A stretch of 64,000 nucleotides of DNA from Acidobacteriota bacterium (GTDB taxonomy: Bacteria; Acidobacteriota; Thermoanaerobaculia; UBA5066): the NCBI GenBank assembly GCA_008363385.1, contig RHKY01000016.1, forward strand, positions 1 to 64,000, in the 5' to 3' direction. Each line of letters starts with the position of its first letter. Position 1 is the first letter of the stretch. The notes under the pieces are model-generated. The model did no database searches, was not told the origin of the DNA, and saw nothing but the letters and a program-made list of their open reading frames with translations. This document shows, in pieces, positions 38,343-47,339 of the stretch. Both the position numbers and the translations under genes were made by a program.

Positions 38343-39827
38343 GTGGCCGCGCCTCGCTACCCGTCGCTCTTCCAGGTCAACACCCGGGCCCGGCTCTCGG
38401 AGCTCTCCCGGGAGCTCCGCCGGCCGGCCACGCTCGACGACGTCCCGGACGCCGAGCTCGACCGGCTCGCCGCGGACGGGTTCGACCTCGTCTGGTTCCT
38501 CGGCGTCTGGCAGACGGGGGAGGCCGCGCGGCGGGTCTCGGCCTCGAACGCCGGCTGGCGCGCGGAGTACCGCCGGGTCCTGCCCGACTTCCAGGAGGCC
38601 GACGTCTGCGGCTCGTGCTTCGCCGTCCGCGACTACGAGGTCCACGCAGACTTCGGCGGGGAGGGGGCGCTCGCCCGCCTGCGCGCTCGCCTCCGCGAGC
38701 GGGGCCTCCGCCTGATCCTGGACTTCGTCCCGAACCACATGGCGCCGGACCACCCGTGGGTGACCGACCACCCGGACTGGTTCGTCGCCGGGACGGAGGA
38801 GCTCCTCCGCTCGCAGCCGCAGAACTACCGGCGCGTCGCGACGGCGGCGGGGGAGCGCGTCCTCGCCTACGGGCGCGACCCCTACTTCGACGGCTGGCCC
38901 GACACCTTTCAGCTGAACTACGGCAATCCGGCCCTGCAGGAGGCGATGCTCGGGGAGCTCCTCCGGGTCGCCCGGCAGTGCGACGGCGTCCGCTGCGACA
39001 TGGCGATGCTCGTCCTGCCCGACGTCTTCGAGCGGACCTGGGGGCTCCCGTCTTCGCCCTTCTGGCCCCGGGCCACGGCGGCGGTGAGGTCCGCCGTCCC
39101 GGGGTTCCTCTTCCTCGCCGAGGTCTACTGGGACCTGGAGTGGACCCTCCAGCAGCAGGGGTTCGACTACACCTACGACAAGCGCCTGTACGACCGGCTG
39201 GAGAAGGGGTACGCGCGGCCCGTGAGGGAGCACCTCCAGGCCGGGCTCGACTTCCAGGACCGCCTGGCGCGCTTCCTGGAGAACCACGACGAGCCCCGGG
39301 CGGCGGCGACGCTCCCCCTCGAGGTCCACCGGGCCGCCGCGGTGATCACCTTCCTGACGCCTGGCCTCCGCTTCTTCCACCAGGGGCAACGGGAGGGGAA
39401 GAAGGTCAAGATCCCCGTCCACCTCCGGCGGGGGCCGGAGGAGGCCCCCGACCCGGCCACGCAGGAGCCCTACGACGGCCTCCTGGCGTGCCTGAAGGAC
39501 CCGGCCTTCCGCGACGGCACCTGGCGGCTCCTCGACTGCAACCCCGCCTGGGACGGGAACCCGACCGCGGACGACTTCGTGGCCTTCTCCTGGACCGATC
39601 CCGGCGACCGCCGCCGGCTGGTGGCCGTGAACTACTCGCCGCACCGGAGCCAGTGCTACGTCCGTCTCCCCTGGGGCGACCTCGACGGGAGGTCGTGGCG
39701 CTTCCGGGACCGGCTGGGGCCCGACGCGTACGACCGGGACGGCGGCGACCTGGCGCGCCGGGGCCTCTACCTCGACCTGCCGGAGTGGGGCCACCACGTC
39801 TTCGAGGTGCGCCCGGTGGGGGACTGA
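38343..39827 (+). CDS. GH13 alpha-amylase-family glycoside hydrolase
   Basis: 494 residues from GTG 38343, with AGGGGG upstream. The four GH13 regions are present: DFVPNHMAPDHPW, GVRCDMAML (nucleophile Asp near residue 219), FLAEVYWDLEW (acid/base Glu near 260) and FLENHDEPR near 315 (third Asp). There is no signal peptide. The active-site DVCGSCFAVRDYEV and WFLGVWQTG segments place it among small cytoplasmic enzymes of the sucrose-phosphorylase/trehalose-synthase-like side rather than starch-digesting amylases, but the exact specificity is open. It is paired with the GH63 glucosidase, so the two probably process the same alpha-glucan or glycoside. Confidence 0.87.
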   Translation: MAAPRYPSLFQVNTRARLSELSRELRRPATLDDVPDAELDRLAADGFDLVWFLGVWQTGEAARRVSASNAGWRAEYRRVLPDFQEADVCGSCFAVRDYEVHADFGGEGALARLRARLRERGLRLILDFVPNHMAPDHPWVTDHPDWFVAGTEELLRSQPQNYRRVATAAGERVLAYGRDPYFDGWPDTFQLNYGNPALQEAMLGELLRVARQCDGVRCDMAMLVLPDVFERTWGLPSSPFWPRATAAVRSAVPGFLFLAEVYWDLEWTLQQQGFDYTYDKRLYDRLEKGYARPVREHLQAGLDFQDRLARFLENHDEPRAAATLPLEVHRAAAVITFLTPGLRFFHQGQREGKKVKIPVHLRRGPEEAPDPATQEPYDGLLACLKDPAFRDGTWRLLDCNPAWDGNPTADDFVAFSWTDPGDRRRLVAVNYSPHRSQCYVRLPWGDLDGRSWRFRDRLGPDAYDRDGGDLARRGLYLDLPEWGHHVFEVRPVGD

Positions 39828-39830
39828 ACC

Positions 39831-41744
39831 GTGCGGACCTCTCGCAGGAACGCGCCTCTGGCGGCGCTCGTGCTCGTCGCGGCCTCCACCGCGCTCCCGG
39901 CCCGCGCCTGGATCTACCCCGAGCACCGCTCGATCGCGGGCACGGCCGTCAGCGGCCTCTCGAAGGAGGACCGCGCGGCGCTCGACGCCCTCTGGGCCGA
40001 GGCGCGGACGGGGTACGAGGCGCGGCTCTGCGACACGCCGTGGGCGGCGGACCAGGGGCCGAAGCCCGTCTGCGTCGACTGGTCCGCGTTCCCGGCCATC
40101 GCGGGGGACCACTCCTGCTCGGCGGGGCAGATGCTGCAGACGGCGACCGAGAGCGACTGGATCCTGAAGGTGGCGGGCGTCTCGTCGCGCCTCGAGGTCG
40201 CCATCGCGACGGCGAAGAACCCGATCCAGCTCCGGAACCGGCTCGTCAAGTCGGACCTCGAGCTGCAGCGGGCCGACAAGGAGTACGCCTCGCGGGCGGG
40301 CGCCAACAACGTCCACTTCCTCCTCGCCCGCAAATCCGATGACCCGCGCGACTACATGCTGGAGAGCGTCCGGAACGGCGGCGAGCTGAACGCGATCGGG
40401 ACGTGGATCCGCGCGCACGCCGCGGCGATGAGGCTGGCCCGCGAGCTCGCCTCGGGAAGGGTGCCGCCGGAGGAACGCCCGGCGGTGGCGCGCCGCGCGC
40501 TGGCGCTCGAGGCCTACGGGCTCCACTTCCTGGAGGACGCCTTCGCCTCCGGTCACGTCGCGGGGACCTGGGGCGACGTGGCGACCCGGAAGGGGACGCA
40601 CGACTACTACAACGAGTTCGGCCTGGACACCCGGACCTGGTCCGGCTCGCCGATCGTCATCTACGGCGACGCGCGGATGCGGGAGCAGGACCGGGTGCGG
40701 ACCGCCGAGACGGTCCGGCTGAGCATCGCCCAGCTCGTGGAGTCGGCGCGTCCCGGCAGCGAGCTCGGCGCTCGCGCCGAGGATGTCCCGCTCGACGTCG
40801 CGGAGGCCAACGTCACGTTCGACACGTGCAAGTCGACGGCGATGCCGGCCTTCCCGAGGTTCTCGGAGGCGGCGGCGAAGGACCTCGCGGAGATCCTGAT
40901 GACGATCCCGGTCGCCGGCAGGGCGGCCGAGGGGGCCCTCCCGCGCTTCCGGTCCGAGGTCGGGCCCTTCGTCGGCGTGGTGAGCAGCCTCCGAGGCGCC
41001 GTCGCCAGCGGCGGGCTCGACTCGGAGTCGAAGGCGACGCGCGCCGGCGGGACGATGGACATCGGGATACGGCTGGGCCTCGGCCTCGACGCGCTCCTGG
41101 GGGACATGGGCGACGGGCAGATCTTCCTGCAGGGGGGCGTCTCGTACGCGGCCAAGCAGACGGCGTCCTGCTCCGGTTGCACGGGGCCCGAGGCCTTCCA
41201 GGAGCTCTTCCCGCAGCTCCCGGCCCGGACCGGGATCTCCGCGCGGCTCCGGCTCCCCTTCTGGCTGGTCCCGGGCGATCTCCTCGTCGCAACGCCGTTC
41301 CTGGTGTTCACGTCGCCCCACACGCTCGCCAAGATGGCGATCGGAGCGGCCAACGGCGGCCTGATCCCGTGGCAGGCGGGCTTCTCGACCTTCCTGGGGC
41401 GGATGCAGTTCTGCCTCGGCCGCGAGGTCGGCGCGACCTTCTACGGCTACTGGGGAGGGGAGGACAAGTTCCTCGCCGTCGGGACGTCCCCCGAGGACGG
41501 CTCGTCGTTCCTGGTGCCGGTCGCGCTGCGGTCGGTCGACGTCGAGGTCCCCGTCCTCGAGATCCGCCCGTTCCGCGACTTCGGGCAGAACCAGTCGTCC
41601 GCGGTCTTCATCCAGCTCGGCGCGGGCGCCGACGTCCCGACGAAGGTGACCGTCCTCGCCCCGTCGACGAGGCCGGAGCCCGACCTGGCGCCGAGCTACT
41701 ACGGCTACCTGAAGTTCCAGTTCGACTGGAGGAGGTACTGGTGA
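39831..41744 (+). CDS. Exported zinc phospholipase C/S1-P1 nuclease-fold protein with C-terminal barrel-like region
   Basis: 637 residues from GTG 39831. The signal peptide is followed by ARAWIYPEHRSIAG, so cleavage would expose an N-terminal Trp, as in zinc phospholipase C where the terminal amine binds zinc. Further candidate ligands are GDHSC, NNVHFLL and LHFLEDAFASGH (near residues 231-241), the latter a clear match to the family HxxxDxxxxxH pattern, and THDYYNE after it. About residues 400-637 are beta-rich with alternating hydrophobics and end in KFQFDWRRYW, suggesting an outer-membrane barrel. The stop overlaps the phospholipase D-like gene by GTGA. The activity is inferred from the motif; a nuclease or phosphatase is possible. 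Confidence 0.7.
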   Translation: MRTSRRNAPLAALVLVAASTALPARAWIYPEHRSIAGTAVSGLSKEDRAALDALWAEARTGYEARLCDTPWAADQGPKPVCVDWSAFPAIAGDHSCSAGQMLQTATESDWILKVAGVSSRLEVAIATAKNPIQLRNRLVKSDLELQRADKEYASRAGANNVHFLLARKSDDPRDYMLESVRNGGELNAIGTWIRAHAAAMRLARELASGRVPPEERPAVARRALALEAYGLHFLEDAFASGHVAGTWGDVATRKGTHDYYNEFGLDTRTWSGSPIVIYGDARMREQDRVRTAETVRLSIAQLVESARPGSELGARAEDVPLDVAEANVTFDTCKSTAMPAFPRFSEAAAKDLAEILMTIPVAGRAAEGALPRFRSEVGPFVGVVSSLRGAVASGGLDSESKATRAGGTMDIGIRLGLGLDALLGDMGDGQIFLQGGVSYAAKQTASCSGCTGPEAFQELFPQLPARTGISARLRLPFWLVPGDLLVATPFLVFTSPHTLAKMAIGAANGGLIPWQAGFSTFLGRMQFCLGREVGATFYGYWGGEDKFLAVGTSPEDGSSFLVPVALRSVDVEVPVLEIRPFRDFGQNQSSAVFIQLGAGADVPTKVTVLAPSTRPEPDLAPSYYGYLKFQFDWRRYW

Positions 41745-43366
41745 CCCGGGCGGCCGCGGCGCTGGTCCTCGCGGCCGCCCTCGCAGGTTGCACGAATCGT
41801 CCCTCGCACCGGGCCGTCACGGTCGACAGCCTGCCGCCGGTCCCCGAGACGCTGGACGCGATCCTCCTCTCGGAGGAGCTCGACCGGCTCACCGAGACGA
41901 AGGCGACGAGGAACGCGGTGACCCTGCTGCACCTGGGGAAGACGAGCCGGCCCGTGCGGGCCCGGCTGATCGAGGAGGCGAGGAGCTACGTCTTCCAGAC
42001 GGTGCCGTACTGGTACGACGACGAGACGGGCCGCCAGTTCCGGGACCTCTACAGGGACAAGCTCGCGTCGACGCCCGACCTCGACGCGCGGATCGTCGTC
42101 GACTGGTCCTCCCCGGGATCCACGGGCGACCTCTTCGCCACGAAGATGTACGCCTCCCTCCGGGAGGTCACGCGCGGGAAGATCCTCCAGTGGAACCCGC
42201 CCTGGTGGGGGCGGCGCTTCTCGACCCAGCTCATCCGCAACCGCCTCCACGACAAGATGCTCGTCGTCGACGGCGAGAAGCTCGTCATGGGCGGGATGAA
42301 CGTCGGCGACTCGTACCTCGAGGGGGGCGTCACGCGGGAGGGGTGGCACGACACGGACGTCCTGATCGAGGGGCCCGCCGCCCAGGAGGCGGCGAGGGTC
42401 TTCGTGAAGGTCTGGGAGACGTCCCGCTACCTCGAGTCCGACAGGCCTTTCCCGCCGTTCGAGAAGGAGGAGATCCGGGCCTTCCGGAGCCTCTTCAAGG
42501 ACGAGGTCTTCTCCTTCACGTTCCCGTCCGGCGTCGACCCGAAGACGGGGGAGCCGCTCGGGCCGAAGGACCCGCGACGGACTCAGCGCGTCGAGGTGCC
42601 GATCGCCGCGACCCTCGCCGACCCCCGCTACTTCCCCCCGCTCGACCCGAAGCCTTCCTGGACGGCTCCTGTCCGGATCGTCTACGACAACCCGCTCGTC
42701 GACCGCGACCCCGCCACCGGCGAGACCTACTCGAAGGTGATGCGGTCGATCCAGTACCTGCTGAAGCTCTCGAGGAAGAGCGCGCTCCTCTTCCTCCCGT
42801 ACCTGACACCGGAGCGCGGCTTCGTCGAGGCCCTCGTGGACGCGGCCCGCCGCGGCGTCCTCGTGGCGATCGTCACGAACTCGGAGAAGAGCCACGACAT
42901 CGGGAAGATCCCGTGGAAGGCGGCGCTCGCGATCTACCCGGAGCTGACGGAGGCGGGCGTCCACGTCTTCGAGTGGCAGGGGCACGCCGGCCTCGAGGAG
43001 CTCGAGAGGCGCGAGGGGTGCACGGTCCCCGACGGCTCCTGGCCGGGGCGGACGATCCACAGCAAGGTCGTGGTCGTCGACGGGTATGCCGTCGTCGTCG
43101 GCTCGCACAACATGAACACCCGGAGCGAGGCCTACAACACGGAGGTCGTCGCGACGATCGGGAGCCGGGAGCTGGCCTCGCAGCTCCGGCAGGTCTTCGA
43201 GGACGACGTCGACCTGGCTCCCGAGAGGCGGACGGTCCCGTGCGGCGACCGGGTCGTCCCCCGGCCGCAGAAGGTCCGGCACATCTCCGCCGAGGAGGCG
43301 CGAGGCCTCGAGGAGGAGAACCGCCGCTCGGCGAGGTTCCTGCAGAGGATGCGCGCGGTCATGTGA
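41741..43366 (+). CDS. Phospholipase D/cardiolipin synthase-like lipoprotein
   Basis: 541 residues from GTG 41741, overlapping the previous stop. Lipobox LAGC puts Cys near residue 18, followed by TNRPSHRAV. Two HKD motifs are intact: HDKMLVVDGEKLVMGGMN near residue 170 and HSKVVVVDGYAVVVGSHN near 440. Two HKD half-sites in one chain make a complete active site for phosphatidyl transfer or hydrolysis. With the lipid anchor it works in the periplasm or at the outer membrane. Together with the phospholipase C-like partner it suggests breakdown or remodelling of phospholipid. Confidence 0.88.
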   Translation: MTRAAAALVLAAALAGCTNRPSHRAVTVDSLPPVPETLDAILLSEELDRLTETKATRNAVTLLHLGKTSRPVRARLIEEARSYVFQTVPYWYDDETGRQFRDLYRDKLASTPDLDARIVVDWSSPGSTGDLFATKMYASLREVTRGKILQWNPPWWGRRFSTQLIRNRLHDKMLVVDGEKLVMGGMNVGDSYLEGGVTREGWHDTDVLIEGPAAQEAARVFVKVWETSRYLESDRPFPPFEKEEIRAFRSLFKDEVFSFTFPSGVDPKTGEPLGPKDPRRTQRVEVPIAATLADPRYFPPLDPKPSWTAPVRIVYDNPLVDRDPATGETYSKVMRSIQYLLKLSRKSALLFLPYLTPERGFVEALVDAARRGVLVAIVTNSEKSHDIGKIPWKAALAIYPELTEAGVHVFEWQGHAGLEELERREGCTVPDGSWPGRTIHSKVVVVDGYAVVVGSHNMNTRSEAYNTEVVATIGSRELASQLRQVFEDDVDLAPERRTVPCGDRVVPRPQKVRHISAEEARGLEEENRRSARFLQRMRAVM

Positions 43367-43409
43367 CCGGTTCCCCGGCGCTCCGCCGGGGGCCGGCAGG
43401 AGGCTCGAG

Positions 43410-45122
43410 ATGCCCGACCCGAAGACGGAGACCCGGTGGCCGGTCCTCGACTGGTTCCGGGGCTACCGGCGCGAGTGGCTCGCGCCGGACGCGATCGCCG
43501 GGGTCACCTCCGCGGCGGTCGTCGTCCCGAAGGCGCTCGCGTTCGCGACCATCGCGGGCCTGCCCCTCCAGGCGGGCCTCGCGACGGCGTTCGTCCCGGC
43601 CGTCCTGTACGCCCTCCTCGGCGGCTCGCGGCCGATGAGCATCAGCACGACGAGCACCATCGCCATCCTCGCGGGGACGCAGGTCGCCCAGCTCGCGCCC
43701 GAGGGGAGCGGGGTCGCGCCCCTCGCCGTGGCGGCGACGCTCTCGGTCCTCGTCGGCGCCGTCCTCCTCGCCGCCCGGCTCCTCCGTCTCGGAGCGGTCG
43801 CCGACCTGATCTCCGACCCCGTCCTGACCGGCTTCAAGGCGGGGATCGGCATCGTCATCGTCGTCGACCAGCTGCCGAAGCTCCTGGGCATCCACATCGC
43901 GAAGGCGGGCTTCTTCCGGGACGCCGTCTCCGTCGTCCGGACCCTCCCCGAGACGTCCCTCCCGACCCTCCTCGTCGGGGGCGGGCTCCTGGCGGCGATG
44001 TTCCTCCTCGAGCACTTCGCGCCGAAGCTCCCGGCGCCGCTCCTCGTCGTGGCCGCGGGAATCGGGGCGTCGAGCGTGCTCGGCCTGGCCGCGCGCAGTG
44101 TCGCGACGGTGGGGGAGGTGCCGGCCGGGTTCCCACCGTTCACGCCGCCGCTCGGCACCCTCGCCGAGGAGCTCTGGCCGGGTGCGGTCGGCATCGCGCT
44201 GATGAGCTTCATCGAGACGATCGCCGTCGGGCGCGCCTTCCGCGAGAAGGGCGAGGCGAATCCGGACCCGGACCGCGAGCTGTTCGCCCTCGGAGCCGCG
44301 AACGTCGCCGGCGGCTTCCTCGGCTGCATGCCGGCGGGGGGCGGGACGTCCCAGACGGCGGTGAGCCGGCGGGCCGGCGCCCGGACGCAGCTCTGCGGCT
44401 CCGTGGCGGCCCTGGGCGCGCTGGCGACGCTCCTCTTCCTCGCGCCCCTCCTCGGCCTGATGCCGTCGGCGGCGCTCGCGGCCGTCGTCGTCGCGACCTC
44501 GATCCCGCTGATCAGGCCCGCCGACTTTCGGGCCCTCGCGAAGGTCCGGCGGACCGAGCTGATCTGGGCGTTCGCCGCGACGGCGGGCGTCGTCCTCCTC
44601 GGGACCCTGAAGGGGATCCTCGTCGCGGTCCTCGTCTCGCTCGTGGCGCTGGCCGCGCAGTCGATGAAGCCGTCGGTCTTCCCGGTCGGGCGAAAGCCGG
44701 GCACGGACGTCTTCCGGCGCCTGTCGCCCGACCACCCCGAGGACGAGACGTTCCCCGGCGTCCTCCTGGCCCGGATCATCGGACGGCTCTACTTCGTCAA
44801 CGTCAAGCGGGCGGGGGAGGACCTGCGCCGGCTGGTCGAGGAGGCCGAGCCGCGGGTCGTCGTCCTCGACTGCAGCGCCCTGATCGACCTCGAGTACACG
44901 GCCCTCAAGACGCTCATCGAGGCCGAGGAGTCGTCCCGGGCGCAGGGGATCCTCCTCTGCTTGGCCGCCCTGAACCCCGACGTCCGGGAGATGGTCGAGC
45001 GCTCCTCCCTCGGCGCCACCCTCGGGAGGGAGCGGATGTTCTTCAACCTCGAGCAGGCGGTCGGGCAGCTGCCCTCCCTCCTCGAGCGCGCGACGGGGGC
45101 CGCCACCACCGGGAGGCGGTGA
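43410..45122 (+). CDS. SulP-family anion transporter with STAS domain
   Basis: 570 residues. Ten or more membrane segments fill residues 20-420, starting with the SulP signature DAIAGVTSAAVVVPKALAFATIAGLP and SRPMSISTTSTIAIL, then FKAGIGIVIVVDQLPKLLGI. A STAS domain follows at about 455-555 (ILARIIGRLYFVNVKRAGEDLRRLV, VVLDCSALIDLEYTALKTL). SulP proteins carry sulphate, bicarbonate or dicarboxylates across the inner membrane. It ends in TGATG, where its stop shares one base with the next start. Confidence 0.93.
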   Translation: MPDPKTETRWPVLDWFRGYRREWLAPDAIAGVTSAAVVVPKALAFATIAGLPLQAGLATAFVPAVLYALLGGSRPMSISTTSTIAILAGTQVAQLAPEGSGVAPLAVAATLSVLVGAVLLAARLLRLGAVADLISDPVLTGFKAGIGIVIVVDQLPKLLGIHIAKAGFFRDAVSVVRTLPETSLPTLLVGGGLLAAMFLLEHFAPKLPAPLLVVAAGIGASSVLGLAARSVATVGEVPAGFPPFTPPLGTLAEELWPGAVGIALMSFIETIAVGRAFREKGEANPDPDRELFALGAANVAGGFLGCMPAGGGTSQTAVSRRAGARTQLCGSVAALGALATLLFLAPLLGLMPSAALAAVVVATSIPLIRPADFRALAKVRRTELIWAFAATAGVVLLGTLKGILVAVLVSLVALAAQSMKPSVFPVGRKPGTDVFRRLSPDHPEDETFPGVLLARIIGRLYFVNVKRAGEDLRRLVEEAEPRVVVLDCSALIDLEYTALKTLIEAEESSRAQGILLCLAALNPDVREMVERSSLGATLGRERMFFNLEQAVGQLPSLLERATGAATTGRR

Positions 45123-46315
45123 TGCGGGCGGCCGCGAACGGGCGCGCACGCCCTCCGGGGAGGCGTGGCGGCGGGGTCTGGCTCGTCGCCGTCCTCCTCC
45201 TGGCGGGGACGTCCGCTCTCGCCGAGGAGGCGGCCAAGAAGCCGAAGCCCACTCTGAAGGAGCTCCTCACCGACCCGGAGGACGGCGCCCTCGACCTGAC
45301 CCGGTGGCTCTCGGGGCGGACGGGCTTCCTCCCGGTCGTGGCCCCGATCACGGAGCCGGCGGTGGGGTACGGAGCGGCCGGCGGCCTCGTCCACTTCGGG
45401 GGCGCGGGAAGGGGGAGCGGCCCGGACGCCCCGAAGGGCCCGACCGGCCAGGCGATCCCCCGGGACATCTCGGCCGTCGGAGGGGGGGTGACCGAGAACG
45501 GCACCTGGGCGGCGGCCGTCGGGCACATCGGCCACTGGGGGGGCGACCGCTGGCGCTACAAGGGGGCCGTCGCGAAGATCTCGCCGGTCCTGGACACCTA
45601 CTCGGCGTCCGGCCAGGCCTTCGGGTTCAACCTGGACGGCTGGACCGTCTACCAGGAGATCGCGATCCGGCTCGGCCGGAGCGACCTCTTCGGCGGCGTG
45701 AAGCTCCTCTACCTCGACTCCACCGTCGAGTTCGAGTCGGCCGAGCTCCCCCCGGGGGTCGAGAGCCCCTCCTTCGGGATGACCGACGTCGGCCTCGGCG
45801 CCTTCCTGGAGTACGACACGCGGGACAACAACCTGACGCCGGGCAACGGCGTGAACTTCAAGGCGTCCGCGATGCTCCTGGGGTCGTGGCTCGGCGGGGA
45901 CAACGACTTCCAGCGCTACGGCGGCCTCGCCAGGCTCTACTGGACCGCGCAACCGCGGCTCGTGATGGCCGCGCGCGTGCAGGCCCAGCTCTCGGGCGGC
46001 GATCCCCCCTTCTACGCCCTGCCGTTCGTCGTCCTCCGGGGGATCCCGGTCATGCGCTACCAGGGGGTGAACGTCGTCTCGGTGGACGGCGAGACGCGGT
46101 GGAACGCCTGGAAGCGCTGGTGGCTCGTGGCCTTCGCCGGGGCCGGCTGGACCGACGCCGGGGACTCGCGGCTCCGGGAGCCCGAGAGCGTCGTCGCCGG
46201 CGGCTTCGGCTTCCGCTACCTCCTGGCAAGGGGCCTCGGCCTGCACGGGGGCGTCGACGTCGCGAAGGGGCCGGAGCAGTGGGCGTTCTACGTCGTCGTC
46301 GGCAGCTCGTTCTGA
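45122..46315 (+). CDS. BamA/surface-antigen-like outer-membrane beta-barrel protein
   Basis: 397 residues from ATG 45122, sharing one base with the SulP stop. A signal peptide ends near ALAEEA. After TGFLPVVAPITEPAVGYGAAGGLV, strands alternate to the end (GLGAFLEYDTRDNNLTPGNGVNF, MAARVQAQLSGG, RYQGVNVVSVDGETRW) and the protein finishes in YVVVGSSF. The DTRDNNLTPxxG stretch is characteristic of the BamA/Omp85 barrel. No POTRA repeats are visible, so it is the barrel-only type. Its co-transcription with a SulP transporter is clear, but the functional link is unknown. Confidence 0.85.
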   Translation: MRAAANGRARPPGRRGGGVWLVAVLLLAGTSALAEEAAKKPKPTLKELLTDPEDGALDLTRWLSGRTGFLPVVAPITEPAVGYGAAGGLVHFGGAGRGSGPDAPKGPTGQAIPRDISAVGGGVTENGTWAAAVGHIGHWGGDRWRYKGAVAKISPVLDTYSASGQAFGFNLDGWTVYQEIAIRLGRSDLFGGVKLLYLDSTVEFESAELPPGVESPSFGMTDVGLGAFLEYDTRDNNLTPGNGVNFKASAMLLGSWLGGDNDFQRYGGLARLYWTAQPRLVMAARVQAQLSGGDPPFYALPFVVLRGIPVMRYQGVNVVSVDGETRWNAWKRWWLVAFAGAGWTDAGDSRLREPESVVAGGFGFRYLLARGLGLHGGVDVAKGPEQWAFYVVVGSSF

Positions 46316-46326
46316 GGGGGGACGCG

Positions 46327-46367
46327 GCGCACACCACCCGGTTCCGTCCGGGCCCCGGGCGGTGCGC
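46327..46367. terminator. Hairpin between convergent genes 45122-46315 and 46385-46975
   Basis: Arm 46327-46341 (GCGCACACCACCCGG) pairs with 46355-46367 (CCGGGCGGTGCGC), with two bulged bases in the first arm and one mismatch. The loop is 13 bases. The position between two converging genes fits a bidirectional terminator. Confidence 0.5.
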
Positions 46368-46384
46368 GACCTCGGAAAGGCAGC

Positions 46385-46975
46385 CTACTTCTTGGCGGGG
46401 GCCTTCTCGACCGAGATGGCGAGCGCCTCGGTGTAGGTCAGGTCGACGCTGTCGCCGACCTTGACGCCCTCGAGCTTCTTCGGGTCCATCACCTTCACGG
46501 TCTTCTCGTTGCCGGCGGGGCCCTTGATGGTGACGCTGGGAGCCGCGGCGTCGATCTTCGTGATCGTGACCGTGGCGGTGACCTGCCGCTTGGCGCCGAG
46601 CGCGGGCTTCTCGCCCGGCTTGGCCGTCACGACGCCCCCGGAGGCGGCGACGCCGGGGCCGGCGCCGGACTTCCGGACCTCGTAGGCCAGCGACTCGAAG
46701 TAGGCGATGACGATGACGTCGCCCTTCTGGACCTGGGCCAGGTTCTTCACGGCCGGGTCGACCTCGAAGGTCTCGACGGCGCCGCCCTGTCCCTTGATCG
46801 TGATGAGCCTCTTGGCGACGTCGACGTTCTCGACGGTCGCGGTGACCTTCACCTCGCCGAGGGCGACGCTGCCAGAGACGGGCTTGTTCTCGGTTGCGGG
46901 AGCCTGCGCCACGGCCGACGCCGAAACGACGGCGGCGACGAGGGCGAGGACGAGGGTCAGGCAGAGCTTCTTCAT
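46385..46975 (-). CDS. Exported protein with two tandem copies of a small beta domain
   Basis: 196 residues from ATG 46975, with GGAGGAAG upstream. The signal peptide MKKLCLTLVLALVAAVVSASAVAQA is clear. Two related ~60-residue copies follow: one with VTATVENVDVAKRLITIKG ... VQKGDVIVIAYFESLAYEV, the other with VTATVTITKIDAAAPSVTIKG ... VKVGDSVDLTYTEALAISV. This is an OB- or SH3-like repeat that resembles copper-binding-like or DUF5666-type periplasmic modules, but no metal ligand is obvious. The function is unknown. Confidence 0.8.
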   Translation of the reverse strand: MKKLCLTLVLALVAAVVSASAVAQAPATENKPVSGSVALGEVKVTATVENVDVAKRLITIKGQGGAVETFEVDPAVKNLAQVQKGDVIVIAYFESLAYEVRKSGAGPGVAASGGVVTAKPGEKPALGAKRQVTATVTITKIDAAAPSVTIKGPAGNEKTVKVMDPKKLEGVKVGDSVDLTYTEALAISVEKAPAKK

Positions 46976-47042
46976 CGCTTCCTCCACTATCCGGTTGTCG
47001 AGGGAAGGGCTCCCTCGCTGGGGTGTACGGGTCCTCGGGGGG

Positions 47043-47330
47043 TCACGCCTTCTCTTCCTCGAAATGGGCCTCGACCTTCCCGGCCTGGATGGCCTTCCCG
47101 AGCGAGGCGAGGTCCTTCTCGTTCTGGTCGGCGTCGTCGATCGCGAACGAGGCGATCGCCTTCTCGAAAGCGTCGCTCTTCCCCATGTAGCCGCTCTCGC
47201 CGCGCCCCGGTAGAACGTGAACGCCGACCGTGCCGTCCGGCCGTGGCGCAGGGGGAGGAGCGAGGGCACGCGCTCCTTCTCCGCCTCGAGGAGGAGCGAG
47301 CGGAGAGCGCGATCCCGGCCTCTGCCGGGC
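47043..47330 (-). pseudogene. Remnant of a DUF2252 gene, interior deleted
   Basis: Read on the minus strand, the right part encodes LLLEAEKERVPSLLPLRHGR followed by a FTFYRGAA segment, the start of DUF2252 proteins. The left part (ATG 47186 to TGA 47043) encodes GKSDAFEKAIASFAIDDADQ and an NEKDLA segment, the characteristic C-terminal end of the same family. The two pieces meet inside GGCGCGGCGAGAGCGGCTAC in different frames, and the ~330 residues normally between them are missing. It is therefore a deletion scar, not a functional gene. DUF2252 proteins resemble kinases of the APH fold; the intact protein's role is not known. Confidence 0.75.
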
Positions 47331-47339
47331 GGGGAGCCT

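Noticed and set aside
39831-46315. Toxin or capsule island interpretation of the PLC/PLD/SulP/barrel run
   Set aside because: No secretion-system, capsule or immunity genes in the run; base composition equals that of neighbours.
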